From positions 1-15,025 of the forward strand of contig CANBUA010000096.1 of NCBI GenBank assembly GCA_947372535.1: DNA of 15,025 bases, read 5' to 3'. A program made the translations under genes and the position numbers. The notes beneath the pieces are model-generated. The model had not been told where the DNA came from. It saw nothing but the letters and a program-made list of their open reading frames with translations, and made no database searches. Positions 1 to 8,478 of the stretch are shown here, one piece after another. Source of the stretch: Burkholderiales bacterium. GTDB taxonomy: Bacteria > Pseudomonadota > Gammaproteobacteria > Burkholderiales > Burkholderiaceae. How positions within the stretch are numbered: position 1 is the stretch's first letter; the number at the start of each line of letters is the position of its first letter.

Positions 1-59
1 TTGGCGGATTGTCGCATCTCACCTCTCGCCTCTTCCGCCCCCGGGGCGCTTGCGGGGCA

Positions 60-86
60 GGTGCCGATGGCATGCCCCGTGGCACC
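60..86 (-). terminator. Possible stem-loop 3' of the PF10118 gene
   Basis: A six-base inverted repeat, GGTGCC at 60-65 and GGCACC at 81-86, flanks a 15-base loop just past the stop codon of the minus-strand gene at 90-968. It lies where a terminator would be expected. No T-run follows it in the direction of transcription, so it is not a classical intrinsic terminator and could be chance in GC-rich DNA. The rest of bases 1-89 shows no gene I can support. Confidence 0.25.
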
Positions 87-89
87 GGC

Positions 90-968
90 TCAGCGCGCCG
101 CCTGGAACAGCGCATCGCCCGCGCGCATCGGGTCACCGGTTGATTCGAAGATGCTGATCCAGACGGGGTAGCTGTGGATCACCTTGTGTTGCCAGGGGTG
201 GAAGCCGGGCTTGTAGTAGTGCGCCAGCTTCAGCACATTGCGCCCGAAGATGCCCTTGGGGCCGTAAAGCCAGATGGCACCCTTGGCGCACATCCACACG
301 CGCTGGCCAAGGCTGAAGCCATCACCTTTGAGCAGCAAATTGGTCAGGCGCATGCTGTCGTAGAGGACCTTGTAGAGCGCGTGTGTCATGGCAGCGCAGC
401 GCTTGATGTAGCCCACCTTGGCCACTTGCTGCATCACGTCGAAGGCCACGGCCTTGTGCTCCATCTCCTCGATGGCATGCCAGGCCCACATGGCGCGCAC
501 GTTCACGTCGGCCGGCGCCATGATCTCCTTGCTGGCGAACAAGCCCTCGGCCATCAGCGCGGTGAAATGCTCGAAGGCTGCCGTCATGGCCAGGTTGTAC
601 TCGCGTGAATAATTCGAGGTGTAGTCGGCGAACAGCGCCTTGGCTTCCTGGAGGATGCCATCGACGTCCAGGCCTTGCTTGCGCAGGATGTCGTTGTAGT
701 GCGTGTGGGCAATGCCGTGTTGGCCTTCCTGGCGAGTGAAGTTCTTGACCTCCAGGGCCAGCTTGGGATCAGCGATCTGTTCGCGGAAGGCCCGCACGCT
801 GGTGATGAAATAGCGCTCCCCATCAGGAAAGGCCGCCTGCATGCCGTCGAACAGGCGGGTCTTGAAGGGGTCGTTGCCGTACCAGAAGCGAGGCGTCTTC
901 TCGGTGATGTTGAAGTCGAGCTTTTCGCGCGGAATGATCTGGTCGGGCTTGGTGGCTTGGGAGCACAT
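90..968 (-). CDS. Ferritin-like putative metal-dependent hydrolase (PF10118/COG3687 family)
   Basis: The protein (292 aa) matches the family annotated as predicted metal-dependent hydrolases. What I see is an ordered set of putative metal ligands: E51, E81xxH84, E133 and E168xxH171. This is the E-ExxH-E-ExxH spacing of diiron four-helix (ferritin-like) proteins, so the active site probably holds a dinuclear metal centre. Substrate and reaction are unknown, and the name hydrolase is a family label, not a demonstrated activity. No signal peptide is visible, so it is probably cytoplasmic. I chose the ATG at 968 because AAGGA sits 7 bases before it; the ATG at 983 has no clear Shine-Dalgarno. The open frame continues upstream to 1172, but that part does not look like the family. 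The gene is divergent from the secreted esterase gene and shares a roughly 310-base intergenic region with it. Confidence 0.8.
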   Translation of the reverse strand: MCSQATKPDQIIPREKLDFNITEKTPRFWYGNDPFKTRLFDGMQAAFPDGERYFITSVRAFREQIADPKLALEVKNFTRQEGQHGIAHTHYNDILRKQGLDVDGILQEAKALFADYTSNYSREYNLAMTAAFEHFTALMAEGLFASKEIMAPADVNVRAMWAWHAIEEMEHKAVAFDVMQQVAKVGYIKRCAAMTHALYKVLYDSMRLTNLLLKGDGFSLGQRVWMCAKGAIWLYGPKGIFGRNVLKLAHYYKPGFHPWQHKVIHSYPVWISIFESTGDPMRAGDALFQAAR

Positions 969-1281
969 GGCTACATCCTTCATGAGCGAGGTTTTCTTCA
1001 GTGACTTCAGTCTATGGACGCGAGATTCCGCCTCAGGTGGCCCATGACGACATTCGGGGGCTTGCGGGCGACATGACACATCGTTGTTGAGGAATGTGTG
1101 ACCTTGTAATGAGGGGGAAACCCGTATTACAGATTTGGCGTTTCGCCACAGTGTCGGCCTTGTCCAGGCCATCTTGATGTGATGTGACGCATATTAATGG
1201 CCCCATGTTTGTGTAATCGGTCAACGTGCTCGTGGGCATCGAGACAATTTCGGCTGTTTGTTCAACCAACAGGGAGCCGAG
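969..1281. promoter_or_regulatory. Divergent intergenic region with an imperfect dyad at 1105-1131
   Basis: About 310 bases separate the two divergent starts. The region must hold promoters for both genes, but I cannot assign convincing -35/-10 pairs. The clearest structure is a 27-base dyad with arms TGTAAT (1105-1110) and ATTACA (1126-1131). Nested inside it is GGG...CCC around a purine-rich centre. It could be an operator for a dimeric regulator serving one or both genes, or an RNA hairpin. Another TGTAAT occurs at 1212-1217. Confidence 0.3.
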
Positions 1282-3090
1282 ATGATCACGACCACAGATG
1301 TCTTCAAGACACGCCATTTGCCACTTCGCCTGACCGCAGGCAGCCTCTTCTTGCTGGCTCAGGCCGGCGCCTACGCCATCTCACCCGTGCGGCCATGCAC
1401 GTACTTGCAGGACGTCACGGTGACCGCCGTGGCGCCGGGTAACAGTTTCACGTTGACCGCCAATGGCGGCGCAGGCCCCTCGGCGGAAGGCGCGGTGGTG
1501 GCCAACCTCCATGACGCCAACTTTGTATCGGCCAACAGCGATGGCACGCCAGCACATTGCAAGGTGCGCGGCACTGCGAGCAAAGCCAATGCCATCAACT
1601 TCGAACTGCGCCTGCCCAGCAACTGGAATGGCAAGTTCTTCTTTCAGGGCGGGGCTGGCCTGGATGGCTTCCTGTCAGATGCCATGGGTGCGCTGGGCGG
1701 GCAGCAAACCAGCACGGCTTTGATGCGCGGCTATGCCGTGGTCGCCATGGATTCGGGCCACCAAGCCTCCTACGTCTACCTCAACGATTTTCTGGCGCCT
1801 TACGGCTCGCTCAGCGACTTCGGTGTCGACCCGACCATGCGCACGGATTACGCCTACAAGGCCGTGGGCACCATGACGGATTCGGCCAAATCGCTGATCC
1901 GCATGTATTACGGCCAGCTGCCCGCCAAATCCTATTTCGTGGGCTGCTCCAACGGCGGGCGCCAGGCCTTCCTGGCGGCCACGCGCTTTGCCGACAAGTT
2001 CGACGGCGTGCTCGCGGGCGCCCCCGCCATCAACATCTCCAAGCAATTGCTGCAAGGCGCCTGGGATGCCCAGCAACTGGCCACGCTGGCGCCAAAGCCC
2101 GCCGATGCCATCAGCATCAGCGACATGAACCTGGTGGGGAGCACCATCCGTGCCGCTTGCGATTCGCTCGATGGCGGGGCCGATGGCATGGTGGCCGATG
2201 TGGCTGCCTGCCAGACCAAGCTGGCGACCATCAATTTTCCCAACAGCCTGATCTGCCAGGGCAGCAGCACGTCCAACTGCTTGCCGGCGGCCAAGGTCAA
2301 TGTGCTCAAGGCCATGATGGGCGGGCCACGCAACAGTGCCAACCAGCAGCTCTACTCGGATTGGTCGTGGGATGCAGGCATGGAAACGCACGACGATTTT
2401 TCGAGCTGGCGCGCCTGGCGCCACACCTATGCGCTGGGTTTTGGCTACCCCATCATGACGGTGCTGGGCGGCGGTGCCTTGGCCAAAGTGCTCACGAACT
2501 CGCCGGTCTACATCGACGGTACCTCCACGGCGGCCTGGAACTTCCTGCAAACCTTCAGCTTTGACAACCTGGCCAGCACCATGGACCAGGCCGGCGGGCC
2601 TTTCCTGGAGGCGGTCAACACCCAGATGGTCGTGCCCAACCCAAGCAACCTGAGCACCTTGCGCAACAAGGGCGGCAAGATCATCGTCTACACGGGCTCG
2701 GCCGATCCCACGGTCTCGCTCAACGACATCACCAAGTGGTTCAATGACCTCAAGGTGCAGGACGCCAGTTACAACACCTACGCACGCCTTTACGTGGTGC
2801 CAGGGATGAACCACTGCAACGGCGGCCCGGCCACCGACGTGTTCGACCTGTTCACGCCGCTGGAGAATTGGACCCGCAGCAGCACCGACCCGGTGAGCCC
2901 CGGCACGCCCGTGCCGCCCGGGTTGATCGTGGCATCCCTGCGCTCGAACAACAGCGCCATCTCCAGCCTGTGGTCCAACGATCGCCAGAGGCCGCTGTGC
3001 GAGTACCCCAAGGTGGCGCGCTATAACGGTGCCAAGACATCGCTGGGCTTCAATGACTACATCAAGTACACCAGCTTCACTTGCCAGTGA
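1282..3090 (+). CDS. Secreted tannase/feruloyl esterase family hydrolase (MHETase-like architecture)
   Basis: This 602-aa alpha/beta hydrolase of the tannase/feruloyl esterase family (PF07519) should cleave carboxylic esters of aromatic acids outside the cytoplasm. The N-terminus is a signal peptide with a hydrophobic run ending near AYA (about residues 15-32). The catalytic set is visible as S223 in GCSNGGR, D475 in GSADPT and H511 in GMNHC. Cysteines flank the serine (C222) and the histidine (C512), giving the family CS-D-HC disulfide arrangement. D294, D297 and D301 in the lid resemble its calcium site. Several blocks recall Ideonella MHETase, such as WNGKFF, SWDAGM and RPLCEYP. From memory, the MHETase arginine that holds the free carboxylate appears to be replaced by threonine 393, so I do not call MHETase activity. 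The ATG at 1282 has AGGGAG 5 bases upstream; the TTG at 1258 is less likely. A cognate transporter is not adjacent. Confidence 0.88.
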   Translation: MITTTDVFKTRHLPLRLTAGSLFLLAQAGAYAISPVRPCTYLQDVTVTAVAPGNSFTLTANGGAGPSAEGAVVANLHDANFVSANSDGTPAHCKVRGTASKANAINFELRLPSNWNGKFFFQGGAGLDGFLSDAMGALGGQQTSTALMRGYAVVAMDSGHQASYVYLNDFLAPYGSLSDFGVDPTMRTDYAYKAVGTMTDSAKSLIRMYYGQLPAKSYFVGCSNGGRQAFLAATRFADKFDGVLAGAPAINISKQLLQGAWDAQQLATLAPKPADAISISDMNLVGSTIRAACDSLDGGADGMVADVAACQTKLATINFPNSLICQGSSTSNCLPAAKVNVLKAMMGGPRNSANQQLYSDWSWDAGMETHDDFSSWRAWRHTYALGFGYPIMTVLGGGALAKVLTNSPVYIDGTSTAAWNFLQTFSFDNLASTMDQAGGPFLEAVNTQMVVPNPSNLSTLRNKGGKIIVYTGSADPTVSLNDITKWFNDLKVQDASYNTYARLYVVPGMNHCNGGPATDVFDLFTPLENWTRSSTDPVSPGTPVPPGLIVASLRSNNSAISSLWSNDRQRPLCEYPKVARYNGAKTSLGFNDYIKYTSFTCQ

Positions 3091-3110
3091 ATGAGGGCAT
3101 GACCGTGGCG

Positions 3111-3137
3111 TTGCTGGCCGGGGGGGCGGTTTAGACT
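3111..3137 (+). promoter_or_regulatory. Candidate promoter of the hybrid kinase gene
   Basis: A TTGCTG (-35-like, 3111-3116) is followed after 15 bases by TAGACT (-10-like, 3132-3137). This would start transcription about 20 bases before the kinase ATG at 3166. The spacing is short and the -35 weak, so the call is tentative. The -10 lies in the loop of the G/C inverted repeat at 3120-3149. Confidence 0.3.
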
Positions 3138-3149
3138 GGCGGCCCCCCT
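3120..3149 (+). repeat. G-run/C-run inverted repeat between esterase and kinase genes
   Basis: GGGGGGC at 3121-3127 pairs with GCCCCCC at 3142-3148, with a further G-T pair outside and a 14-base loop. It lies 30 bases after the esterase stop codon. It could form a strong RNA hairpin that ends or attenuates esterase transcription. No T-run follows, so it is not a textbook intrinsic terminator. Confidence 0.4.
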
Positions 3150-3165
3150 CAGAACGGTCCAGCCC

Positions 3166-4833
3166 ATGATCGAGATCGACACCCGACCGGCCAAGCGCGT
3201 CGATCCCTGGTCGCTGGCCAGCCAGGTCTTCGTGCGTCGGTTGATGGCCGGCATCATCGCGATGGTCCTGATCGGCTATACCAACTACCGCGAGGGCTTG
3301 CTGTCTCCCTTCCACCTGTTGATGCTGCCGGTCCTCATCGTCGTGACCCTGGTCGTGGCGGGCATCGTCAAATTCAGGCCGGCCTTCATGCGGGTGGCCC
3401 TGGGCTTCAATGGCCTGGTGGTGATGGTTTATTACCAGGGCATTTTCTTCAAGGCGGCCCAGTCAGGCGATAGGCTCAGCGTGTTCCCGCTGGCTTCGGT
3501 GTCGCAGTTCATCCCCGGCCTGTACGTGGCCATCTTCGTGCTGTTCAACCGGCGCGCTGCCTTGATGTGCTGGTTGATCTACGCCACAGTGGTGGCGCAG
3601 TGCGCCTACAGCATGCTGGGTCTGGGGGGCGTGCACCCGGAGCTGGTGCAGCGCCAGCTGTATTGGTCCATCCTGGCCTCTCACCCCTGCTGCATCATTT
3701 TGCTGAGCTTCACGACAGACTTGCGGGCGCTGGTCGATGAGACACAGCATGCGGCCATCGAAGCCAAGGAGCGATTCCTGGCGATGGTCTCGCACGAGGT
3801 TCGCTCACCGCTGCAAACCATCGTCTCGTCGGTGGAGTTGTTCGAGTCGGCACGCACGGGGCCGGCCGCCGACCGCGCCATTGCCCGGATGAAAGGCGCG
3901 GCCGCCGTGCTTGACACGCAAATCCGCGACCTGACGATGTTCACGCGGCTGGAACTATCGCCTGAACTGCAGCTGGCGCCCGTCGATCTGTCCGCGTTGT
4001 GCCGCGAGATGCGCCAGCTTCATCAGGCCTTTGCCCGACAGCGCGGCTTGGTCCTCAAGGTCGATGAGCCCTGGCAAAGCCCCGCGGTGCTGGCCGATGG
4101 TCCGCGTCTGAGGCAGATCATCGAGAACCTGCTGAGCAATGCCCTGAAGTACACCCCGCAAGGCCAGGTCACGCTCGGGTACGTCCATGGCCGCGCCGAC
4201 GGTTGGCTGCACCTGTGGGTTCAGGACACCGGGCCTGGCATCCCCGTGGCGCAGGTCAGGCAGGTGTTCGAGCCTTTCGTGCGGCTCAAGGCGGCTTCTC
4301 ACGAGCGCGTCGAAGGCTCCGGCCTGGGCCTGGCCGTGGTGCGGCAGCTGGTTGGCCTGATGAACGGGCGGCTGGAGGTGGACAGCCAGGAAGGGCAGGG
4401 CACGACAGTCCACGTCCACCTGCCCCTGGCCGCGAGCGGGCCGGCTTTGCCGCCGCCGGCGTTTGCATCGCGGCCTTTGACGGCGCTGGTGGTCGATGAT
4501 GACCCTGACATCCTCGCCTCGGTCGGCGAGTTGCTCAAGAAGTGGGACGGCGTGACCGTGATCGAGGCCACCGATGGCCTGGCTGCCATCGACATCCTGA
4601 GCCAGCAACCCGTGGACATCGCCTTGATCGACCTGCAACTGCCAGGCGCGAGCGGCTATGCCGTGGCGCTGGCCGCACGCCAATCCAGCGTCAATCGGCA
4701 GACGCCGCTGATGGCCATCAGTGCGGTGTCGCTGGACCACTCGGTGGCCGGCGCCGCAGCGTTCAATGCCCACCTGTCCAAGCCTTTCAGTCAGGCCGAT
4801 GTGGTGCGGGAAATGACGCGGGTGCTGACCTGA
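3166..4833 (+). CDS. Membrane-bound hybrid sensor histidine kinase with C-terminal receiver
   Basis: The 555-aa protein has about six predicted membrane segments in residues 25-182 and almost no periplasmic domain. This suggests sensing within or near the inner membrane. A HisKA dimerisation domain follows, with the phospho-accepting H210 in VSHEVRSP. The HATPase domain has the N-box N325, the G1 motif D354TGPGIP and the G2 motif GSGLGL (384-389). The C-terminal receiver domain carries acidic residues D444-D446, phospho-acceptor D489 and K539. Autophosphorylation at H210 and transfer to D489 are expected. The receiver has no DNA-binding output, so the signal probably passes to a phosphotransfer protein or regulator elsewhere. 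The sensor region matches no named domain I recognise. It follows the esterase gene by 75 bases on the same strand, but a functional link is only inference. The Shine-Dalgarno is weak. The stop codon lies 12 bases before the groES promoter, with no terminator between. Confidence 0.9.
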   Translation: MIEIDTRPAKRVDPWSLASQVFVRRLMAGIIAMVLIGYTNYREGLLSPFHLLMLPVLIVVTLVVAGIVKFRPAFMRVALGFNGLVVMVYYQGIFFKAAQSGDRLSVFPLASVSQFIPGLYVAIFVLFNRRAALMCWLIYATVVAQCAYSMLGLGGVHPELVQRQLYWSILASHPCCIILLSFTTDLRALVDETQHAAIEAKERFLAMVSHEVRSPLQTIVSSVELFESARTGPAADRAIARMKGAAAVLDTQIRDLTMFTRLELSPELQLAPVDLSALCREMRQLHQAFARQRGLVLKVDEPWQSPAVLADGPRLRQIIENLLSNALKYTPQGQVTLGYVHGRADGWLHLWVQDTGPGIPVAQVRQVFEPFVRLKAASHERVEGSGLGLAVVRQLVGLMNGRLEVDSQEGQGTTVHVHLPLAASGPALPPPAFASRPLTALVVDDDPDILASVGELLKKWDGVTVIEATDGLAAIDILSQQPVDIALIDLQLPGASGYAVALAARQSSVNRQTPLMAISAVSLDHSVAGAAAFNAHLSKPFSQADVVREMTRVLT

Positions 4834-4845
4834 GTGGGTCAACCC

Positions 4846-4874
4846 CTTGAAACCTGGCCAGTCGTCCCTATAAT
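4846..4874 (+). promoter_or_regulatory. groESL promoter, overlapping sigma70 and sigma32-like elements
   Basis: TTGAAA (4847-4852) is separated by 16 bases from a perfect TATAAT (4869-4874), giving a strong sigma70-type promoter. The same bases read as CTTGAAA-N13-CCCTATAA, which resembles heat-shock (sigma32) promoters with their CTTGAAA and C-rich extended -10. The predicted start, near 4881, falls inside the CIRCE element, as is typical of HrcA-repressed operons. Dual control, by HrcA release and by heat-shock sigma factor, is inferred from sequence only. Confidence 0.75.
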
Positions 4875-4879
4875 GTTTG

Positions 4880-4906
4880 TTAGCACTCTAACGACAGGAG
4901 TGCTAA
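4880..4906 (+). promoter_or_regulatory. CIRCE operator (HrcA binding site)
   Basis: A perfect match to the CIRCE consensus: TTAGCACTC (4880-4888), nine spacer bases, GAGTGCTAA (4898-4906). HrcA bound here would block initiation from the promoter ending at 4874. HrcA activity is known to depend on GroEL, giving feedback control of the operon. The same inverted repeat would lie at the 5' end of the transcript and can fold as a hairpin. hrcA itself is not in this window. Confidence 0.97.
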
Positions 4907-5001
4907 CAGCCTCGGCTGACCCATTCGAAACGCTGCAATGTTAGTGATTACTTTCGTTGTGGCCCTTGTCAAAACCCATGTCTAGATAGACAGGAGAAGT
5001 C

Positions 5002-5292
5002 ATGAAACTGCGTCCTCTGCACGACCGCGTGATCGTCAAGCGCCTGGAACAAGAAACCAAGACCGCGTCTGGCATCTACATCCCTGACAACGCCGCCGAA
5101 AAGCCTGACCAAGGTGAAGTCCTGGCCGTCGGTCCTGGCAAGCGCAACGACAAGGGTGATTTCATCACCCTGAACGTGGCCGTTGGCGATCGCGTCCTGT
5201 TCGGCAAGTACTCCGGCCAGACCGTCAAGGTCGATGGCGACGAGCTGCTTGTCATGCGCGAAGAAGACCTGTTCGCCGTCGTGGCGAAGTAA
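5002..5292 (+). CDS. groES: Co-chaperonin GroES
   Basis: A 96-aa Hsp10 of standard length. The heptameric lid closes the GroEL cavity in the cytoplasm and couples ATP binding to substrate encapsulation. The N-terminal [13 protein letters not shown] is characteristic. The mobile loop that contacts GroEL spans about residues 17-34 and includes SGIYIPDNA. The ending [13 protein letters not shown] is also typical. The ATG at 5002 follows AGGAGA (4992-4997) at short spacing. It is the first gene of the groES-groEL operon, 48 bases before groEL, under the CIRCE-controlled promoter. The untranslated leader is about 120 bases. Codon choice is biased, as expected for a highly expressed gene. Identification is secure. 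Confidence 0.98.
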   Translation: MKLRPLHDRVIVKRLEQETKTASGIYIPDNAAEKPDQGEVLAVGPGKRNDKGDFITLNVAVGDRVLFGKYSGQTVKVDGDELLVMREEDLFAVVAK

Positions 5293-6990
<1,698 letters not shown>

Positions 6991-7002
6991 TGTGTCTGCC
7001 CG

Positions 7003-7072
7003 AGGCGCTCGTTTGAGCGCTTTGGGGCTGTTTGTGCGACAAGAAAAGGGCTGCAGCGATGCGGCCCTTTTT
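7003..7072 (+). terminator. Two consecutive hairpins ending the groESL operon
   Basis: The first hairpin has GCGCTC (7005-7010), a GTTT loop and GAGCGC (7015-7020), followed by TTT. The second is stronger. Its stem AAAAGGGCTGC (7044-7054) and GCGGCCCTTTT (7061-7071), with one G-T pair, closes a six-base loop and runs straight into a T-run ending at 7072. The second is a classical intrinsic terminator; the first may assist or protect the mRNA 3' end. Confidence 0.85.
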
Positions 7073-7222
7073 CATGGTGGAACGCCTCGGCTGGCGTGTG
7101 GCAATTCGGCCACATGTACATGCGGGGCGGTGTAATCACGAGTCTTGGCGAGCCCTCACGCGTGCGAGACTTTTGATGCGCGGTCATCTGTGGACCGTCT
7201 TCTAAGCTCAAGGAACCTCGTC

Positions 7223-7732
7223 ATGAAGAAGATTTTGTTGGCCGCCGCTTTGCTGGCCACTGCCGGTTTGGCCTCTGCCCAAGGTTATGTGGGTGCGTTG
7301 GTTGGTCTGTCCAAGGTCAGCCAAGAATGTCTGGGCTCCTGCGATGACAGCGACACCGGGTACAAGATTTATGGCGGGTATGAAGTCCTGCCCCACTTGT
7401 CGATTGAAGTGGCTTATACCGATTTTGGCAAGTTCACCAACTTGGGCGGCTTGTTCGAAATCAAGCCCACCGCCGTGTCGGTGGGTGCCGCTTACCGCGT
7501 GCCTTTCACGCCTGAATTTGAAGGCGTTGGCCGCCTGGGCATCGCCAGCGTCAAGACCAAGTGGACAGGTGGCTCCAGCTCGGATGCCAAGCTGTATGCT
7601 GGCATTGGCCTGGACTATGCGCTGACCAAGGACATCAAGCTCAATGCAGCGATTGACCTGACGCAAGCTGAAGTCAATGGCGACAGCGGTAGCATCTACT
7701 TGTTTGGCATCGGCGCGCAAGTGGGTTTCTAA
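7223..7732 (+). CDS. Small outer-membrane beta-barrel protein (paralogue 1)
   Basis: A 169-aa protein with a clear signal peptide (KK, then a hydrophobic core) cut after ASA at residue 19, giving mature QGYVGALVG. Alternating hydrophobic strands and a C-terminal phenylalanine (GIGAQVGF) are typical of eight-stranded OmpA-like/opacity-type outer-membrane barrels inserted by the BAM complex. C36 and C40 lie in the first predicted extracellular loop, before the DDSDTGYKIYGG block. The function is not recognisable beyond a porin-like or surface barrel. The ATG at 7223 has AAGGA 8 bases upstream. A start at 7145 is open but would bury the signal peptide. The 150 bases after the groEL terminator contain no promoter I can assign, but include a ten-base palindrome CATGTACATG at 7113-7122. 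A strong terminator follows the gene. The next gene is a close paralogue. Confidence 0.85.
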   Translation: MKKILLAAALLATAGLASAQGYVGALVGLSKVSQECLGSCDDSDTGYKIYGGYEVLPHLSIEVAYTDFGKFTNLGGLFEIKPTAVSVGAAYRVPFTPEFEGVGRLGIASVKTKWTGGSSSDAKLYAGIGLDYALTKDIKLNAAIDLTQAEVNGDSGSIYLFGIGAQVGF

Positions 7733-7750
7733 GCGCAGGCCTGTTCCCGG

Positions 7751-7776
7751 AGCCGCCGCAGGGCGGCTTCTTTTTT
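7751..7776 (+). terminator. Intrinsic terminator after barrel paralogue 1
   Basis: AGCCGCC (7751-7757) and GGCGGCT (7762-7768) form a seven-base stem around a GCAG loop, followed by a T-rich run to 7776. Its position 18 bases after the stop codon separates the two paralogues transcriptionally, so paralogue 2 probably has its own promoter in the next 62 bases. Confidence 0.9.
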
Positions 7777-7838
7777 GTGAGAGACTTTGTGGTTGCCGCC
7801 GCAGTTTGGCAGGTGGTTAAGGCCAGAGGAATGTGGGT

Positions 7839-8384
7839 ATGAAAAAAGTATTGCTTGCTGCTGCATTGGCGGCTTCCTGTGGCGCAGCCATGGCGGCTGA
7901 AGGCTATGTCGGTGCCTTGATCGGCATGGGCACCATCACGACCAGTTGCGCGGGCATCGCCAGTTGCAGCAAAGATGATTCGGACACCGGCTACAAGCTG
8001 TACGGCGGCTCCGCATTCACGCCCAATCTTTCGTTGGAGCTGGGTTACACGACCTTCGGCAAATCCAGTGCTCAGGTCAACGGTTCGGCGCGAGAGCTGA
8101 AGGCCCATGCATTTTCTGTGGTTGGCGCGTACCGCATCAACGTCACACCGTCGCTGGCGGCGGTCGGGCGTCTGGGCATTGCCAGTGTCCAGGCCAAGTT
8201 CAACGTCAATGGTGCATCTGTCGACGATGACCTCAAGGTCAAGCCTTATCTGGGCCTGGGTGTTGACTTCGCCCTGGGCAAGAACATCAAGATCGTGGGC
8301 GCCGCCGATGTGACCACGGCCTCCGTGGCTGGCGACACAGCCCGCATCTACCTGATCGGTGCTGGCGCCGAAGTCGGTTTCTGA
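7839..8384 (+). CDS. Small outer-membrane beta-barrel protein (paralogue 2)
   Basis: A 181-aa protein that aligns along its full length with the preceding barrel. Shared blocks include the MKK-LLAAAL start, GYVGAL, DDSDTGYK-YGG, VGRLGIASV and the ending G-GAEVGF. The signal peptide ends near AMAA (residues 17-20). C14 inside it does not form a good lipobox, because the residue at -3 is alanine, so signal peptidase I cleavage is more likely. C37 and C43 occupy the same first-loop position as the cysteine pair of paralogue 1 but are spaced further apart. The ATG at 7839 follows AGAGGA (7825-7830) by 8 bases. The in-frame GTG at 7833 is too close to that site. The pair is best explained by tandem duplication followed by divergence. 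The function beyond a surface barrel is unknown. Confidence 0.85.
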   Translation: MKKVLLAAALAASCGAAMAAEGYVGALIGMGTITTSCAGIASCSKDDSDTGYKLYGGSAFTPNLSLELGYTTFGKSSAQVNGSARELKAHAFSVVGAYRINVTPSLAAVGRLGIASVQAKFNVNGASVDDDLKVKPYLGLGVDFALGKNIKIVGAADVTTASVAGDTARIYLIGAGAEVGF

Positions 8385-8412
8385 ATCGGGGCTGACCTTG
8401 GCCTCGCCTCTG

Positions 8413-8436
8413 AAAGCCACCTTCGGGTGGCTTTTT
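8413..8436 (+). terminator. Intrinsic terminator after barrel paralogue 2
   Basis: A nine-base stem, AAAGCCACC (8413-8421) with GGTGGCTTT (8426-8434), closes a stable TTCG tetraloop and runs into five Ts ending at 8436. It lies 28 bases after the stop codon and only 42 bases before the patatin start, so the patatin promoter must be very close or read-through must occur. Confidence 0.92.
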
Positions 8437-8478
8437 GCATGGGCGCCGAGGCACTTGGTCAGCCAGCACAATGGCGAC

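Noticed and set aside
1192..1197. TATTAA as -10 of the esterase gene with TTGATG at 1174 as -35
   Set aside because: The spacing is only 12 bases, too short for a sigma70 promoter.
1675..3315. 546-codon antisense open frame opposite the esterase gene
   Set aside because: It is rich in G, H, R and A without motifs, while the sense strand encodes an intact esterase with its full catalytic set.
7180..7197. Small hairpin GGTC...GACC in the leader of barrel paralogue 1
   Set aside because: The stem is short with a seven-base loop and no other riboswitch-like or conserved structure, so I treat it as chance.
7145..7222. Upstream start for barrel paralogue 1 (26 extra residues)
   Set aside because: It would place residues before a textbook signal peptide, and the ATG at 7223 has a well-spaced AAGGA.
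7850..7880. Lipobox at C14 of barrel paralogue 2
   Set aside because: The -3 residue is alanine rather than leucine, and a good signal peptidase I site follows at AMA/A, so lipoprotein processing is unlikely.
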